A stretch of 64,000 nucleotides of DNA from Yponomeuta sedellus (GCA_934045075.1 OW203730.1:12266692-12330691); one strand, 5' to 3'. Shown: positions 33,834 to 45,662, numbered from the stretch's first letter. Translations and numbers: made by a program. The notes: generated by a model from the sequence alone, not told the origin.

Positions 33834-34150
33834 TAACCGACTTCAAAAAAGGAGGAGGTTATCAGTTCGATGCATATATTCCTTTTTTTTACTATTTTTT
33901 CGCATATCCTCGTCAAATATTAACCGATTTGGATAAATTTTATTTTGTTCGACTAGGTATATCATCCCATTAGTTTCATTTTAATTTGGTGAAGATCTAA
34001 TGAAGACTTTCAGATATGAAGAAACGGCGTAATGAGGCCCATCCATTAGTAATATGCTTATTATGTTACAGAAAATATAGCGTAAAATTTGTCCCCGGGT
34101 AATCTGGTAATGTTCTGATGAAGACTCTGAGATGGAAATTGAGAACTTCA
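33834..34150 (+). repeat. Lepidopteran AACCGACTTCAAAAAAGGAG repeat
   Basis: Starts TTAACCGACTTCAAAAAAGG and AGGAGGTTATCAGTTCG, a block I know as widely repeated in moths and butterflies. The 3' border is not clear. No coding. Confidence 0.65.
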
Positions 34151-34518
34151 AATTTTAAGGCAAAAAAATTAAGTTATGTTTTGATGTAAGAAACACTTTG
34201 TTCATCAAATACTTTCATTCAGTATTCATTGTCATTCTCTGTGTCTGTTCGACATTGTTACGACGTTGAACCTAGAAATCCGGAATTTAAGTTGAAATAT
34301 GTAGTTTCCTAGGGTAGCAAACCCAAGAAAAATCAAGAGCCAGATGTAGAATAGACCAATAACACCTATAAGTGTAAGGTACCGTTGCACCTATTAAACC
34401 AGAATATAAGTCAAAATACACAATTTACTGTCGTGGTTATTATTCCCTTAGTAAAAAATATACTACATGCAATAGTTATTAAAGCCACATTGTCTATTTA
34501 AAAAAAATTAAATATTAA

Positions 34519-34690
34519 AAGCATTAAAAAGTTAAAATTACTTTGCTGAATTCCGCCAAAAATCCCACAAGCACCATGCGGTTAGCTAATGCACCGCCCT
34601 CCCTCCCACTTTCAAGAAAAAGTGGGAAAAAAGTGGGAAGACACTATTATGGATTTCCGCAAAGTAACGCCTGATTCTATACAAAATATT
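34519..34690 (+). repeat. Dispersed repeat, copy 2 of 16563-16740
   Basis: Same left arm and middle as 16563, then AAGTGGGAAAAAAGTGGGAA instead of the right arm. Confidence 0.8.
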
Positions 34691-34819
34691 AAAATAAAAT
34701 CCGACTTCTGTACAAAATACGCAGCAGAGTCTACCTACTACCTACCTACTCTTTATTTTTTAATCCTATTCATCTTAAGGCTGTCTGGAAGAGATAGCTC
34801 TCAGCGATAAGACGGCCAA

Positions 34820-36810
34820 TTCCACACTGTGTAAATTAGATATTTCAGCATTTCATGTAGGTTCAAAGTGTATGGTGTGTACGGTCCTAAAGTAACCGGA
34901 ATATACTACATAGGCTTTACAAGATAACGAGTAAGTCTACAAACTAGTAACTAGTCTATAATATAGTCTACAAACGTAAAAAAAGGAAGATTTCGTACTA
35001 ATTCTATTGAAATTTAAATAAACTTTTAAGATTTGTAATAAGGAGGCGCAAGTAGTTCTACGGAATCCTATGATGCGCGTGGCCCGACACGCACTTGACC
35101 GAAGTTTGGGCGAAATATTTGATTAAATATATTTGATCTTACCAAATATGAACTGAAACAGAAATTAACAGCATACTTAAACACTCTTTCTTATGATCGA
35201 ACATTTTTGAAATTTATGTGATAATAGCTCATTTTACTTCTCACCTTCCGTTAGACTTACTAGTACAAACTTTTAACACACATCACTGCCATAATGCACA
35301 AATATACACTCATCCTACCTTTTCACACACCCTCTGCTCAGTGGTTGAAGCCCGAATCCAAGACTCCGGTCGTAGGGCTGAGCAGACACACACATGCACA
35401 CACAGTTATATACACGTACATTTTAGTCTCTTTTATATAAGTTTTGCAAACATCTGTCATTTTTTATACTAACTTTACACCTTATGCTGATGATGCGTCC
35501 AATATAATACCGTTCTTTTGTAGACCGGGAGGCCTGGAAACCTAAGATACAGATCTTTTGATCTAGTTTAGGCTCCAGTCTTTCCACAAATAGTGCATTC
35601 TGTTGTATTGTATTATTTATCCAATGTTATTTTGAATACGAATGTAATTTGTGGACAGAAAAATAAACTATTATCTTAGCTTATAGCTACAATAATTCCA
35701 GCTCCGAAGTAAGTAATATTAATTATTTCATTTATATAAAATATCGTATCGTATAACTTTTAACTCCAAACCGTATACCTTTTCAAGCATACCGGCGTAC
35801 TAAATGGTAAGCACAGACTGGCAACACTATTAGTTTGACAAATTTAGTCTGTGTGAAGTAGACATCGTAATTCGTACCTACGACGATTTCTAATTTGTGA
35901 CATACGTCGGTTAAAATAAAGTTTCAGTTATTAAACTCTTCTTATCAAACCTTTCGTTAGTGTACAAAGTGAAAATGAAGTGTTTGTGTATTAATTGAGC
36001 ATCGAAATCGGCATGAAATGTAAGGAACGAAGCCAATACCGAACGAATGAAAGTCGTGTCATCGAGACTTCTTTGTATGCAGGCTTTGGTGAGTGTAAAA
36101 GAAACATTGATGTGGTCCTTATCCTTATAACACCCCGTTGGATTCCAGCATGGTACTGGAAAATATGTATCACTATTTATCTCTGTAAATTACTGGTGTG
36201 CAATAAAGAATTTTCTATATATCTATGTAATTATCATAGCCACTGTTTCTTTACTGTGGACATCAATCATCCAGCCCGTTCTCGTTCACTGCGAGGCATA
36301 GGTCCTCCGCCATCCTCATCCAGCCACTGCAAGCAATATGAATGTAGACAAAGGGTACTAGTACCACAATGTAGTAATTTTCTTGCTTATTTACGAAGCT
36401 AAATATCACAATCCTATGTGGTAACAGTTAATATTGATGTGATGTATATACATCTTATAAACATCGTATAAACTGTTAGAACTTATATAAGTTTAGGTGT
36501 GATCACTTCATTGGATAAACATTGGATAAAGAAATCCTTCTTTAAAATGTGTGTATTATAGTCGCAAATATAACTTCTTTCAGAGAACCGTCTTCATCTT
36601 CAGCATGGCAGGGGTCTCCACTGATTGGGTCATTGACTTCCACTCCCAATGGAAGGCTCACGCTTGTGGAGGCAAAGAGCCAAGATTGCTACGAAACAAT
36701 CTGCATTTATAAACAAAATTTGTTTATATAAATACATGCTTACCTGTCCAGGATCCAGAAGTGAGTATTATGTTATGTTGAGGCCATGTATGTGTCTAAA
36801 GGCTGGTTCC
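34820..36810. other. AT-rich intron, nothing named
   Basis: No convincing exon or repeat borders. A 135-codon open frame (35995-36402) has no family similarity I can see and sits beside stop-rich DNA. Confidence 0.45.
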
Positions 36811-36902
36811 TGAATTGAGAAATACACTCAGTAAATACTTTGCTGAGAAATTCTTAGAGACAGCACTACAGTTGAGTTTTAACTTAGCGAAATTCTCAAT
36901 TC
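36811..36902. mobile_element. Small MITE, copy 2 of 19177-19296
   Basis: TGAATTGAGAAATACACTCA to GCGAAATTCTCAATTC. Shorter than copy 1 by an internal deletion. A reverse tRNA-like motif (GGGAATCGAAC) follows at about 36927. Confidence 0.7.
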
Positions 36903-37509
36903 TATAAATACATAGCGAGCCCCAATGGGAATCGAACTGATGACCTCTGTTTTCATAGTTAGCCACTGGGATATCGACAATATATAGAAGCTATGTAGTT
37001 ATTTATTAGGTATTTATGTTAGTAGGTTATTACTTATGTATTGTATATGTATGTATTTATATTTCTTTGATGGTTTATGTAGTTTATTCATTTACTTATT
37101 AGAATTTATTAATATAATTTATATATTTATTGGGTAGATATTTATCTTGATAGGATTTTGTTATCTGTGTAAGTGTGTAGTGTATGTTGTGCACATGCAT
37201 AGACCTGTTTCACATCTCCACTCCGAATCCCCAAGGTTTGTTGGAAGAAATCTCTCACAGAGATAAGCTCGCCTTTGTACATGTATTTTCTTAAATTTAT
37301 TATTTATGTTTTAAAGTGTAATAATAATAATAGTTGTCAAACAATACCATACATAGCATTATTGCTATAATTATGTGTACCATAGCAATAATGCTACATA
37401 GATAATGTCATTAAATTCATGCCTTGTAATCAAATATTGTTAGAAGTCAGGAATCCAAGTTATTGATAATAATATAAAATTTGAATAATAAAATATTTAT
37501 TTACAACAC

Positions 37510-37685
37510 TGTTCGGAACACATCCGATCATAGATTTAGCTGATTATTTTGTATAGTGTTGGCAAGACTGTTTCCGTTATCCATATTTGGTACTTTGCTG
37601 TGTCTATAACACGTTAGAATAAAAGCTGTGAATATAATTCATTCCGGCCTTTTTACTTATGTTTTCCCTAATATTGTGTGAAACA
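37510..37685 (+). repeat. BEL/Pao 5' LTR
   Basis: TGTTCGGAACACATCCGATC to TTGTGTGAAACA. It contains AATAAA near 37618 that could act as a polyadenylation signal. Confidence 0.95.
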
Positions 37686-38635
37686 TAAGTTTGGTCCTTC
37701 GTAAAGAAATTAAAACCAGTGCGAACAGTTCGTCATAAGTGTATCCATATTACACAACCTTAACCTTGCTTGGACAAGCACTGCTGTCAGGAGCGAAAAA
37801 GCTTACCTATTCTACTTTCCGCTTTGTTCTGTGCTATACGGAATTCTTCGAGTGTGTAAGCCTTCGCAGGACAACCAGATTCGTGCAAAAGCCAGCTGCA
37901 GTCCTTGAAAGGACAGTGCTTTGTCATCGCGAGCATTCAGATATTTGCGGCTGGGAGGGTCTCCAGATCTACAGTGATTGAAGAAAACAATTGCGCCATC
38001 ATAATCAAGCGATAAAGTCTAACATCCATTGTTCATCGTGATCGAAGTTGCTGCATTTCTTCTACGACAAGGTACATAATTACGTAACATAACCTAAAAG
38101 AAATTTTACAACTCATCAACATCAGTGTCGTCAAATACGTGTGCCGCAATACATGTCATCACGTCCGTTATGCTTAAGTTGGCACTCTGCTAATTACAAC
38201 GTTATCTATCATGCGGGCACAGCGGGTATTGGAACGCACCTGACTGCAAGATTTTGACCAATCAGTGCCGCGAAGCGAGTGCGCAGAGTGACGAAGTTAT
38301 CCGACAACAACCGGAAGATACCGATCGACGACACAGGATTTCACGGGAATTAACGCATCGCCTGACGCCTCGCCATATTGTTTTCCGCCATTGTAATTGA
38401 TTTGCACAATATAATTATAGTTTTTGCAAAAATTAATGCATAATTAGAAAATTTTACGCTCAATAGTGTATAATCACAATTTAAAGCTAATTAAGCTGTT
38501 ATTTAAGTTGGAGGTTACTGGTAAGGAGTGATTTGTTGCATCAAATAGGTCAAATCAAACTGTTCTTTTCTATAGCGCGATAGGTATACCTATTTTGCTT
38601 TCGTAATCTCGTTTGTTTCTGCAGCCTAGCTCAAA

Positions 38636-41600
38636 ATGTCGCTAACTCGGTTAGTAAGTGACCGAGGTTACGTTAAGGGGTGTCTCACTCGTATGGAAAC
38701 GTTCTGTGCGTCGGAAGATATAGAAAAGGCAAGCTATGAGGCTCTTTTAGCAAAACGTCAACGAATCTTCGATTCCTTTCGAGACTATGAGACCCTCAAC
38801 AAGGAAATTCTATTCCTTAACGCCGCTGACCAGGAAGATTACGAGGAGTATGAACGTAAGTACTCAAATTGTTTGACGTTGTTAGATTGTGCTATAGGCA
38901 AACTAAAAAAGGAACAAAACACTTCATCTCCTGATTGCTCCAAAAATGGATTTAAAAAGTTACCACCGATCGATATTAAACCGTTCGACGGTAAAAACAT
39001 AGAAGATTTTATTCCTTTTATAAACATCTTCAAAGCTGTCTTTCATTCAGACTCCAATATAAGTCCTTGTCAAAAACTTTACTACTTACGTACCTATTTA
39101 CACGGCGAGGCGCTTGACATCATAAAAAATTTGCCATTGACTGATGATAACTATTTATCAGCTCTTGAGTTGTTAGAAAAACGCTATAATAACATTCCCA
39201 TGATAGTAAATCACCATGTAAACAGCTTGCTTGACTTGCCGACTTTCACAAAGTGTACTGCGCAGAATCTTCGCTCTCTTGTATCTAAAGTAAATCAGCA
39301 CACTGCGGCTCTTAAAAACCTAGACTTACCTGTGGGGCAGTGGGATGCAATCTTAGTAAATATTTTGTCTCGCAAGGTTGATGGCTATACAAACAGGGGG
39401 TTTCACTTGGAACGAAATGAGAAAAAATTACCAGGGTTATCAGAGTTCCTTGAATTTATAGAAAAGCGTGCTGTTGCAATGGAGAATACTGCCAGCGAGA
39501 AGCCGTCACCGGCGCCGCCGGCTCCAGCAAAACTTGTGAAGTCTGGCAAGGCCAGCTTAGTATCGGCCATGAACCAGCTGTCATGTAAGTACTGCGACCA
39601 ATCACATAAGCTTTATGAGTGTGCCCAATTTAAACTGCTGACAGTTCAAGGCAGGTGTGAATTTGTAAAAAGCAGGAAATTGTGTGTCTTGTGCATGAAT
39701 CAGCATCAGGGAAAATGTATGCTCCGCTTAAAATGCAATATCTGTCGCAAGAAGCATAACACGCTTATTCACACTGACGCTGAGTCAGACTCTGATACAA
39801 ATGTAAGTAATGCTGCTACAAGCTCAGCTGGTGCTACTTCTGACAATGCTGTGGTGATGACTAACACTTCGCAAGAGAGAGATGTTTTGCTGCCTACTGT
39901 GGTGGTAAGGTTAATAAACAAAAATGGGAAATTTATTTATGCCCGTGCCTTGTTAGACAGCGGGAGCCAAGTGTCATTTGTTACACAAAAACTTGCTGAA
40001 AAAATTAACTGTAATATTTCCAAGGCTGATAAGACTATTACAGGCATAATAGATGGCACCAATAGTGTCACACAAAAGACTGAGTTTGATGTGTATTCCA
40101 CGGTGAATGATTTTAATTTAAAAGTGACATGCTTTGTTGCTAAAAATATTACGTGCAACTTACCTCAACAGTCGTTAGATGTAACAAAACTGGACATTCC
40201 CTCATATGTCATGTTAGCTGACAAAACATTCCATCAAACGGGTGAGATAAACATGCTTTTAGGCTGCGAAATATTCTTCCAGGTGCTTCAGAGGGAGACC
40301 CTACCGCTGACACTGACTGGGCCCTACCTGGTGAATACTAAGTTCGGGTATGTTGTGGCGGGGAGTCTGCCAGTATCTGCTGGCGCAGTTTCTACGTCTA
40401 ACCTATGCATAACTGTCAGAGGTAACCCATTTCATAATAAAAATAATACACACATCAGTGGCGAAAAATGTAATTATTTGCAGCAGAATAAGTCTTCCCT
40501 TGATACACAAAATCAGTCTTCTCTTTTGCTTGACAAACAGACTCAATTCACCTTCGAAGAACAAATTGATCACACCATTTCACAACTGTGGGAGTGTGAG
40601 AAAGTACCAAATATCTACAAGGAGGGCACAACCGAGCATCATCTTGCGGAAGAAAGTTTTATAAACTCTGTCAAGCTGGAAAACAAAAAGTTTTCTGTAG
40701 CTTTACCATTAAAGCTTCAGCTGGATGATGTTAATTTGGGCGACTCATTTGGTAGAGTTTTGCAAAGGTTCTATAATCTTGAAAAACGTTTTTCCAAGGA
40801 TAATAAGTTGTATGAAAACTATAAAGCTTTCATGCATGATTATGTTAGTCAGGGTCACGCAAAAATATATGATATATCTAATTATGATATCAATGCAGGA
40901 AATATTTATTTCATTCCGCACCACCCGGTGTTAAACCCTAATAGTAAGACTACACCGGTCCGCGCTGTTTTTGACGCGAGTATGAAAACAACAAATAATT
41001 TATGTTTAAATGACATCATGCTTAATGGTCCCACTGTGCAAAATGATCTTTTTGACATTCTAACTTTATTCAGAACATTCCAATATGTGCTACTTTGCGA
41101 TGTCAAGGCTATGTATCGTGGGATTCTGGTAGATAATGACTATCGCTGTTTACAAAACATTCTTTGGCGAGATTCCCCTACGCAACCTGTTCAATGTCTA
41201 CAATTGCAAACTGTCACCTATGGTCTAAAAAGTTCTGCGTTTCTAGCCACCCGCTGCCTAATTGAACTGGCTGATAGGTATAAAGATGAGTACCCACTAG
41301 CTTCGTTTGTCTTAAAAAACACAAGTTATGTTGATGATATCCAGTGCGGTAGCAATAACTTGCTAGAGCTTGCAGAAACAAAAAGGCAACTGATAGAGCT
41401 TATGGATAAAGCTAGTTTTTCCCTACACAAATGGTGTTCGAATTGCAGTGAACTTTTAAGTGATATTCCTGAATCTATTCATCAGTTAAGCAGTAAAAGT
41501 TTTGACAAAGTAAATAATACTTACATAAAGACTCTAGGACTTTCCTATGATGTACATACTGATACTTTGAATATGAAATGTCCAGTAACTGAAAAACAAG

Positions 41601-43918
41601 AAAGCTTCACTAAGAGAGAAATGCTAAGTTTTATTAGTAAGTTCTTTGACCCTTTAGGCCTAGTAGGACCTGTTTTGGTTCAGGCAAAATATTTGATGCA
41701 ACAAGTTTGGTTTGAAAATTTAAAATGGGATGATGTGTTACCAGAATACCTTAATACCAAAATGGTTGACTTTACTCATAATTTGATAGACATGTGTTAT
41801 ATTTCTGTACCGAGAAATATTAATGTACCATCGCCTGTCAAAATGGAACTGGTTGGGTATGCTGATGCCTCAAATATTGCTCATGGCTGTTGTTTGTATT
41901 TGAGAGTAGTTAGCCATGACAATCAAGTGAATGTCAATCTTTTATGTTCAAAGTCCCGTATCAATCCAAAGGACAAAATTCTCACCACACCCAGACTCGA
42001 ACTAAATAGTGCTGTGTTATTGGCTATGTTAGCCAGAAAAGTATATAACACTTTGTCACTTAAATATGACAATATCAATACAGTTTTGTACTCAGATTCA
42101 AAAATAGTTTTGTCTTGGCTAAATACAGAACCAGTAAAACTCACTGTTTATATTGCCAACAGAGTGGAGAAAATTAGGCAGCTTTGTGATAATTTTCAGT
42201 GGAGTTATGTAAACACAAATGAAAACCCAGCCGACTGTCTGTCGCGTGGCGTAGAACCTCACGAACTTAAAGGGAATTCTTTGTGGTTTCATGGTCCTCA
42301 ATATTTACAAAATATAAATTATGTACATTGTGCGCTAGAAAGTACAAAACCAATAGATTTTGAACTTCCTGAACTCAAAAAACCTTCACCTGCGTCCTAT
42401 GTATGTAGTAAGGTAAATAATCACTTTCAAGATTTCATTGAAAAATATTCAGATGTAGAAAAAATTACTAGAATATTAACTTATATAAAACGATTTTTGT
42501 TTAATTGTAAAAAACAAAATGTAACCAAGAAAAAAGGTACTCTGTGCCCAGAAGAGTTAACTTCTGCACTAAATGAATTGATCAAACTTGAACAAAGGAA
42601 GCATTTTGAAAAGGAATTTAAATTTGCTGAGTTTAAAACAAATGAAAAATCAAATTTAAGTAATTTAAATCCGTTCGTTGATGGTTTTGGTCTCTTAAGA
42701 GTGGGTGGTAGATTGCAAAATGCAAATCTCACATTCGATCAAAAACACCCTATTATATTGCCCAAAGGTTCAACCTTGACCAAATTATTAATTATTCATG
42801 AACATATTAGACTCAAACATGCGGGACAAAAGTTAACTCTGAGTAGTCTACATGAAAGATACTGGTTGATTAATGCTAACAGAGAAGTCAAGTCAGTTTT
42901 ACATAAGTGCGTGCTATGTTTCAGGTTAAAGGCAAAGAATGCGAGTCAACTTATGGGTTCTCTTCCCCTTGATAGAGTCAATATGACACGGCCATTTCAA
43001 ATTGTTGGCACTGACTATGCCGGTCCCTTCAGCGTGAAGCAAACTAGAATTAGGAAACCTGTAATAACTAAAGCCTACGTCGTTATGTTTATTTGTTTTC
43101 TTACAAAAGCCATTCATATTGAATTAGCCTCCGATATGACAACCAATACCTTTTTGGGCTGCTTAAAACGGTTTATCAGTCGCAGAAATAAACCTACTAA
43201 AATATATTGTGACAATGCTAGTTACTATAGAGGCGCCAATAGCGTACTGAACGAATTGTATGAGTCACTGAATTCCACAGAGCACCAAAATGAAGTAATA
43301 AATTTCAGTAATTCAGAAAGAATTTCTTTTCATTTCATACCGTCTTACTCACCTGTTTTTGGTGGCTTGTGGGAAGCAGGGATCAAGAGTATCAAATATC
43401 ACATAAAACGTGTGATAGGTAACCTTGTACTTACCTATGAGGAAATGTACACGGTTTTAGTTCAGATTGAGAGTATTTTGAACTCTCGACCACTTACCCC
43501 TATATCTAGAGACTCAGATGACATGACGTACCTCACACCCGGGCATTTCCTCACAGGTGCGCCATTGACTTCATATCCGGAATTAAACTTAACTGATATT
43601 AATATTGGAAAACTTAGCTTCTGGAAACAATGTACTAAACTACAACAAACCTTTTGGATCCAATGGCACAAGCAATACTTAACAATGCTGCAGAGCAGAC
43701 CTAAATGGCATACCGCCCAGCCTAATCTGCAGGAAGGTACTATGGTACTAATTAAGTCTGATAATGTTACTCCTCTTCAGTGGCAAGTAGGTAGAATTGT
43801 AAAGGTGATACCAGGCAACGACGATTTAGTTCGCGCGCTTGATGTAAAGACTCCTAAAGGGTTTGTCATTAGGACTAGTGTAATGAAAGTTTGTCCACTC
43901 CCTATTGATTATAACTAG
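38636..43918 (+). CDS. BEL/Pao gag-pol polyprotein
   Basis: 1760 codons with no break. A gag-like N-terminal part (DUF1759-type region around residues 110-190) is followed by zinc knuckles starting at Cys317 (CKYCDQSHKLYEC) and a second Cys/His cluster. The aspartic protease has ALLDSGS with Asp at 441. Reverse transcriptase carries YVDD at 898-901. RNase H follows, with GYADAS (Asp1077). Integrase has an HHCC zinc domain from His1388 and catalytic Asp1460, Asp1526 and Glu1580. A C-terminal DUF5641-type domain ends the protein. This arrangement is typical of the BEL clade. The protein would package, copy and integrate the element's RNA in the host cell. Start chosen: first ATG of the open frame, 950 bases after the LTR. 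Confidence 0.96.
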   Translation: MSLTRLVSDRGYVKGCLTRMETFCASEDIEKASYEALLAKRQRIFDSFRDYETLNKEILFLNAADQEDYEEYERKYSNCLTLLDCAIGKLKKEQNTSSPDCSKNGFKKLPPIDIKPFDGKNIEDFIPFINIFKAVFHSDSNISPCQKLYYLRTYLHGEALDIIKNLPLTDDNYLSALELLEKRYNNIPMIVNHHVNSLLDLPTFTKCTAQNLRSLVSKVNQHTAALKNLDLPVGQWDAILVNILSRKVDGYTNRGFHLERNEKKLPGLSEFLEFIEKRAVAMENTASEKPSPAPPAPAKLVKSGKASLVSAMNQLSCKYCDQSHKLYECAQFKLLTVQGRCEFVKSRKLCVLCMNQHQGKCMLRLKCNICRKKHNTLIHTDAESDSDTNVSNAATSSAGATSDNAVVMTNTSQERDVLLPTVVVRLINKNGKFIYARALLDSGSQVSFVTQKLAEKINCNISKADKTITGIIDGTNSVTQKTEFDVYSTVNDFNLKVTCFVAKNITCNLPQQSLDVTKLDIPSYVMLADKTFHQTGEINMLLGCEIFFQVLQRETLPLTLTGPYLVNTKFGYVVAGSLPVSAGAVSTSNLCITVRGNPFHNKNNTHISGEKCNYLQQNKSSLDTQNQSSLLLDKQTQFTFEEQIDHTISQLWECEKVPNIYKEGTTEHHLAEESFINSVKLENKKFSVALPLKLQLDDVNLGDSFGRVLQRFYNLEKRFSKDNKLYENYKAFMHDYVSQGHAKIYDISNYDINAGNIYFIPHHPVLNPNSKTTPVRAVFDASMKTTNNLCLNDIMLNGPTVQNDLFDILTLFRTFQYVLLCDVKAMYRGILVDNDYRCLQNILWRDSPTQPVQCLQLQTVTYGLKSSAFLATRCLIELADRYKDEYPLASFVLKNTSYVDDIQCGSNNLLELAETKRQLIELMDKASFSLHKWCSNCSELLSDIPESIHQLSSKSFDKVNNTYIKTLGLSYDVHTDTLNMKCPVTEKQESFTKREMLSFISKFFDPLGLVGPVLVQAKYLMQQVWFENLKWDDVLPEYLNTKMVDFTHNLIDMCYISVPRNINVPSPVKMELVGYADASNIAHGCCLYLRVVSHDNQVNVNLLCSKSRINPKDKILTTPRLELNSAVLLAMLARKVYNTLSLKYDNINTVLYSDSKIVLSWLNTEPVKLTVYIANRVEKIRQLCDNFQWSYVNTNENPADCLSRGVEPHELKGNSLWFHGPQYLQNINYVHCALESTKPIDFELPELKKPSPASYVCSKVNNHFQDFIEKYSDVEKITRILTYIKRFLFNCKKQNVTKKKGTLCPEELTSALNELIKLEQRKHFEKEFKFAEFKTNEKSNLSNLNPFVDGFGLLRVGGRLQNANLTFDQKHPIILPKGSTLTKLLIIHEHIRLKHAGQKLTLSSLHERYWLINANREVKSVLHKCVLCFRLKAKNASQLMGSLPLDRVNMTRPFQIVGTDYAGPFSVKQTRIRKPVITKAYVVMFICFLTKAIHIELASDMTTNTFLGCLKRFISRRNKPTKIYCDNASYYRGANSVLNELYESLNSTEHQNEVINFSNSERISFHFIPSYSPVFGGLWEAGIKSIKYHIKRVIGNLVLTYEEMYTVLVQIESILNSRPLTPISRDSDDMTYLTPGHFLTGAPLTSYPELNLTDINIGKLSFWKQCTKLQQTFWIQWHKQYLTMLQSRPKWHTAQPNLQEGTMVLIKSDNVTPLQWQVGRIVKVIPGNDDLVRALDVKTPKGFVIRTSVMKVCPLPIDYN

Positions 43919-44272
43919 TTTGTATAATTACTACTTTGTTTTGGGCCGACTCTTACTTAGTGTAAGCTAAATAATTTAAACTATAAGTGAACTAAAGTTA
44001 ATTAAAATTTTAAACTTAAGTTATGTGTAACCTAAATACCTAGTCTTTAATAAGAACAATATGTATACCAATTTAAGCAATAAAAAAAATTACTTACCTA
44101 TGTTCAATTTGCTATTTTTGCTTTTCAATTAGGTATTTTCTTAGTGAAACCATGTTGTTACTTTTCATTTTGGTTTCAGCAGTTACTGAAAAGACATGTT
44201 ATTTGTTTTCTTTTATAGGTATTAAGTTTATAAGTGAAAATAGGTCTTAACGTTTTGGCTGAGGCCCGAGCA

Positions 44273-44448
44273 TGTTCGGAACACATCCGATCATAGATTT
44301 AGCTGATTATTTTGTATAGTGTTGGCAAGACTGTTTCCGTTATCCATATTTGGTACTTTGCTGTGTCTATAACACGTTAGAATAAAAGCTGTGAATATAA
44401 TTCATTCCGGCCTTTTTACTTATGTTTTCCCTAATATTGTGTGAAACA
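44273..44448 (+). repeat. BEL/Pao 3' LTR
   Basis: Base-for-base the same as the 5' LTR in my reading, followed by AACAC. Confidence 0.95.
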
Positions 44449-44551
44449 AACACTGAGAAAACATGTGATAAACACAATTTTAAGAAGAATCTTTTTTGGT
44501 TGTTATAATAAACTATGATTTGCACCTTAAGTCACATTTCTTTCTCCACAG

Positions 44552-44658
44552 CCTCTCCACAAGAACTTGCTACAATGCCACACCCTCGAATAAGTCCCGG
44601 CGTCTGCGCTCAACACTCTGCACACAAGACGTTCTCGGCGTCAGCTTCCAAATTCTGA
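44552..44658 (+). CDS. Animal haem peroxidase, probable last exon
   Basis: A strong acceptor, TTTCTTTCTCCACAG, ends at 44551. Joined in phase to exon 4 (…FTL + A|CC) it reads FTLT then SPQELATM, then RIS, then VCAQ, and stops at TGA 44656-44658. The family pattern after FT is ..QL..IR...ISR.ICDN, so the spacing of QL, RIS and Cys fits. Two usual Arg positions are Pro here, and the tail after Cys is about 16 residues, shorter than the usual 30-50. AATAAA follows at 44763. The match is short, so this is less certain than exons 1-4; a competing candidate lies at 47696-47825. Confidence 0.65.
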
Positions 44659-44762
44659 AAATTGAAGAATTCTAGTAGGGATTTGTTCAGAGGTTTCGAA
44701 ACTGACAGTAGCTAGAGAGCAGAGCAGGGTCACACTCATTTGCAGTTTTGGTGTTACTTTGA

Positions 44763-44768
44763 AATAAA
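44763..44768 (+). promoter_or_regulatory. Candidate polyadenylation signal of the peroxidase
   Basis: AATAAA 104 bases after the stop of the probable last exon; a second lies at 44886-44891. Confidence 0.5.
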
Positions 44769-45093
44769 TCTTTTGATTTGATTGAAAGCCACTTCCTTTT
44801 TTTAATTTTGAACAATTTAGGTACTTATGTGAAATAATTTTGTATTGTTACTTCTATTTTTTTATATTTGAGTGAGGTTGTAACCAATAAAACTTGTTTT
44901 TTAAATATGTGCTTTTTACAATAATTATCAAACCTTACCTAAATCTGTGAATTACTCCACTTCTCAGTCTTCTCTCAAATGTAAGTGGAGGCCGAGTGTG
45001 TGGCTTTGCCATAGATTGGCATTATGAGTAGAGTACGGTGTCCTGGCATGCATACACATAATGTTCAAATCTAAAACAGGCAATATACCATTA

Positions 45094-45318
45094 CAGTCTA
45101 TTTATTCTTACTTGTCCAATTTAGTAAACAAGATTCTAACCTTACTAGACATTTTCTCGCAAATTCATGAACTATGTTTATAAAATTGGCAGCGTGTTAT
45201 CTAAAAGAGTGTTCCAAGTTACTTAATTTATGGAAATATGGCAGTTTTGGACTAAAAAGTTACAGTTTACGGGTAGAATCTTGTTTACTAAATTGGACAA
45301 GTAAGAATAAATAGACTG
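45094..45318. mobile_element. 225-base MITE with long TIRs and TA target
   Basis: CAGTCTATTTATTCTTACTT begins an arm of about 43 bases that matches, almost without mismatch, the inverse of 45276-45318. TA flanks both ends (45092-45093, 45319-45320), as for Tc1/mariner-type elements. Confidence 0.9.
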
Positions 45319-45662
45319 TACATGGATTGTGTTTTATATAGCTACATGGAAACTAGCCAATACTTAGGTACTTACAAATCCAACATGTGGAGAGTGGTAC
45401 CCCTTTCTATTGAGAAACCGCTCTTCACGGAGTGCTGCACGAAGGATGCATGCCATGGCATCAATACAGCCCCGCAGTCCATCAATTTCGAATTGTCTAG
45501 AATAAAAAAACAATAATTGAAAGTGAATTCAAGTTATTTAGTAACTTTTCTACGTTTATGCTTGAGCTTGTATAACTTCGATTTGATGAGATGCACTTCT
45601 CTCTACTCCAGTAGGTAATTTTTTTTAACAATACAATGATGTGTGTTACAGTGCCACTCAGG

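Larger units (their letters stand above)
37510..44448 (+). mobile_element. Full-length BEL/Pao LTR retrotransposon
   Basis: 6.94 kb, with 176-base LTRs (37510-37685, 44273-44448) that read as identical and start TG and end CA. The 5-base target duplication AACAC is at 37505-37509 and 44449-44453. A candidate primer-binding site starts with TGG at 37692. One open gag-pol frame and no env. It sits in the last peroxidase intron in the sense direction and ends 103 bases before the terminal exon. Identical LTRs plus an open frame indicate a very recent insertion. Confidence 0.97.

Noticed and set aside
35995..36402. 135-codon open frame
   Set aside because: No recognisable domain, no upstream or downstream splice signal consistent with it, AT-rich surroundings.
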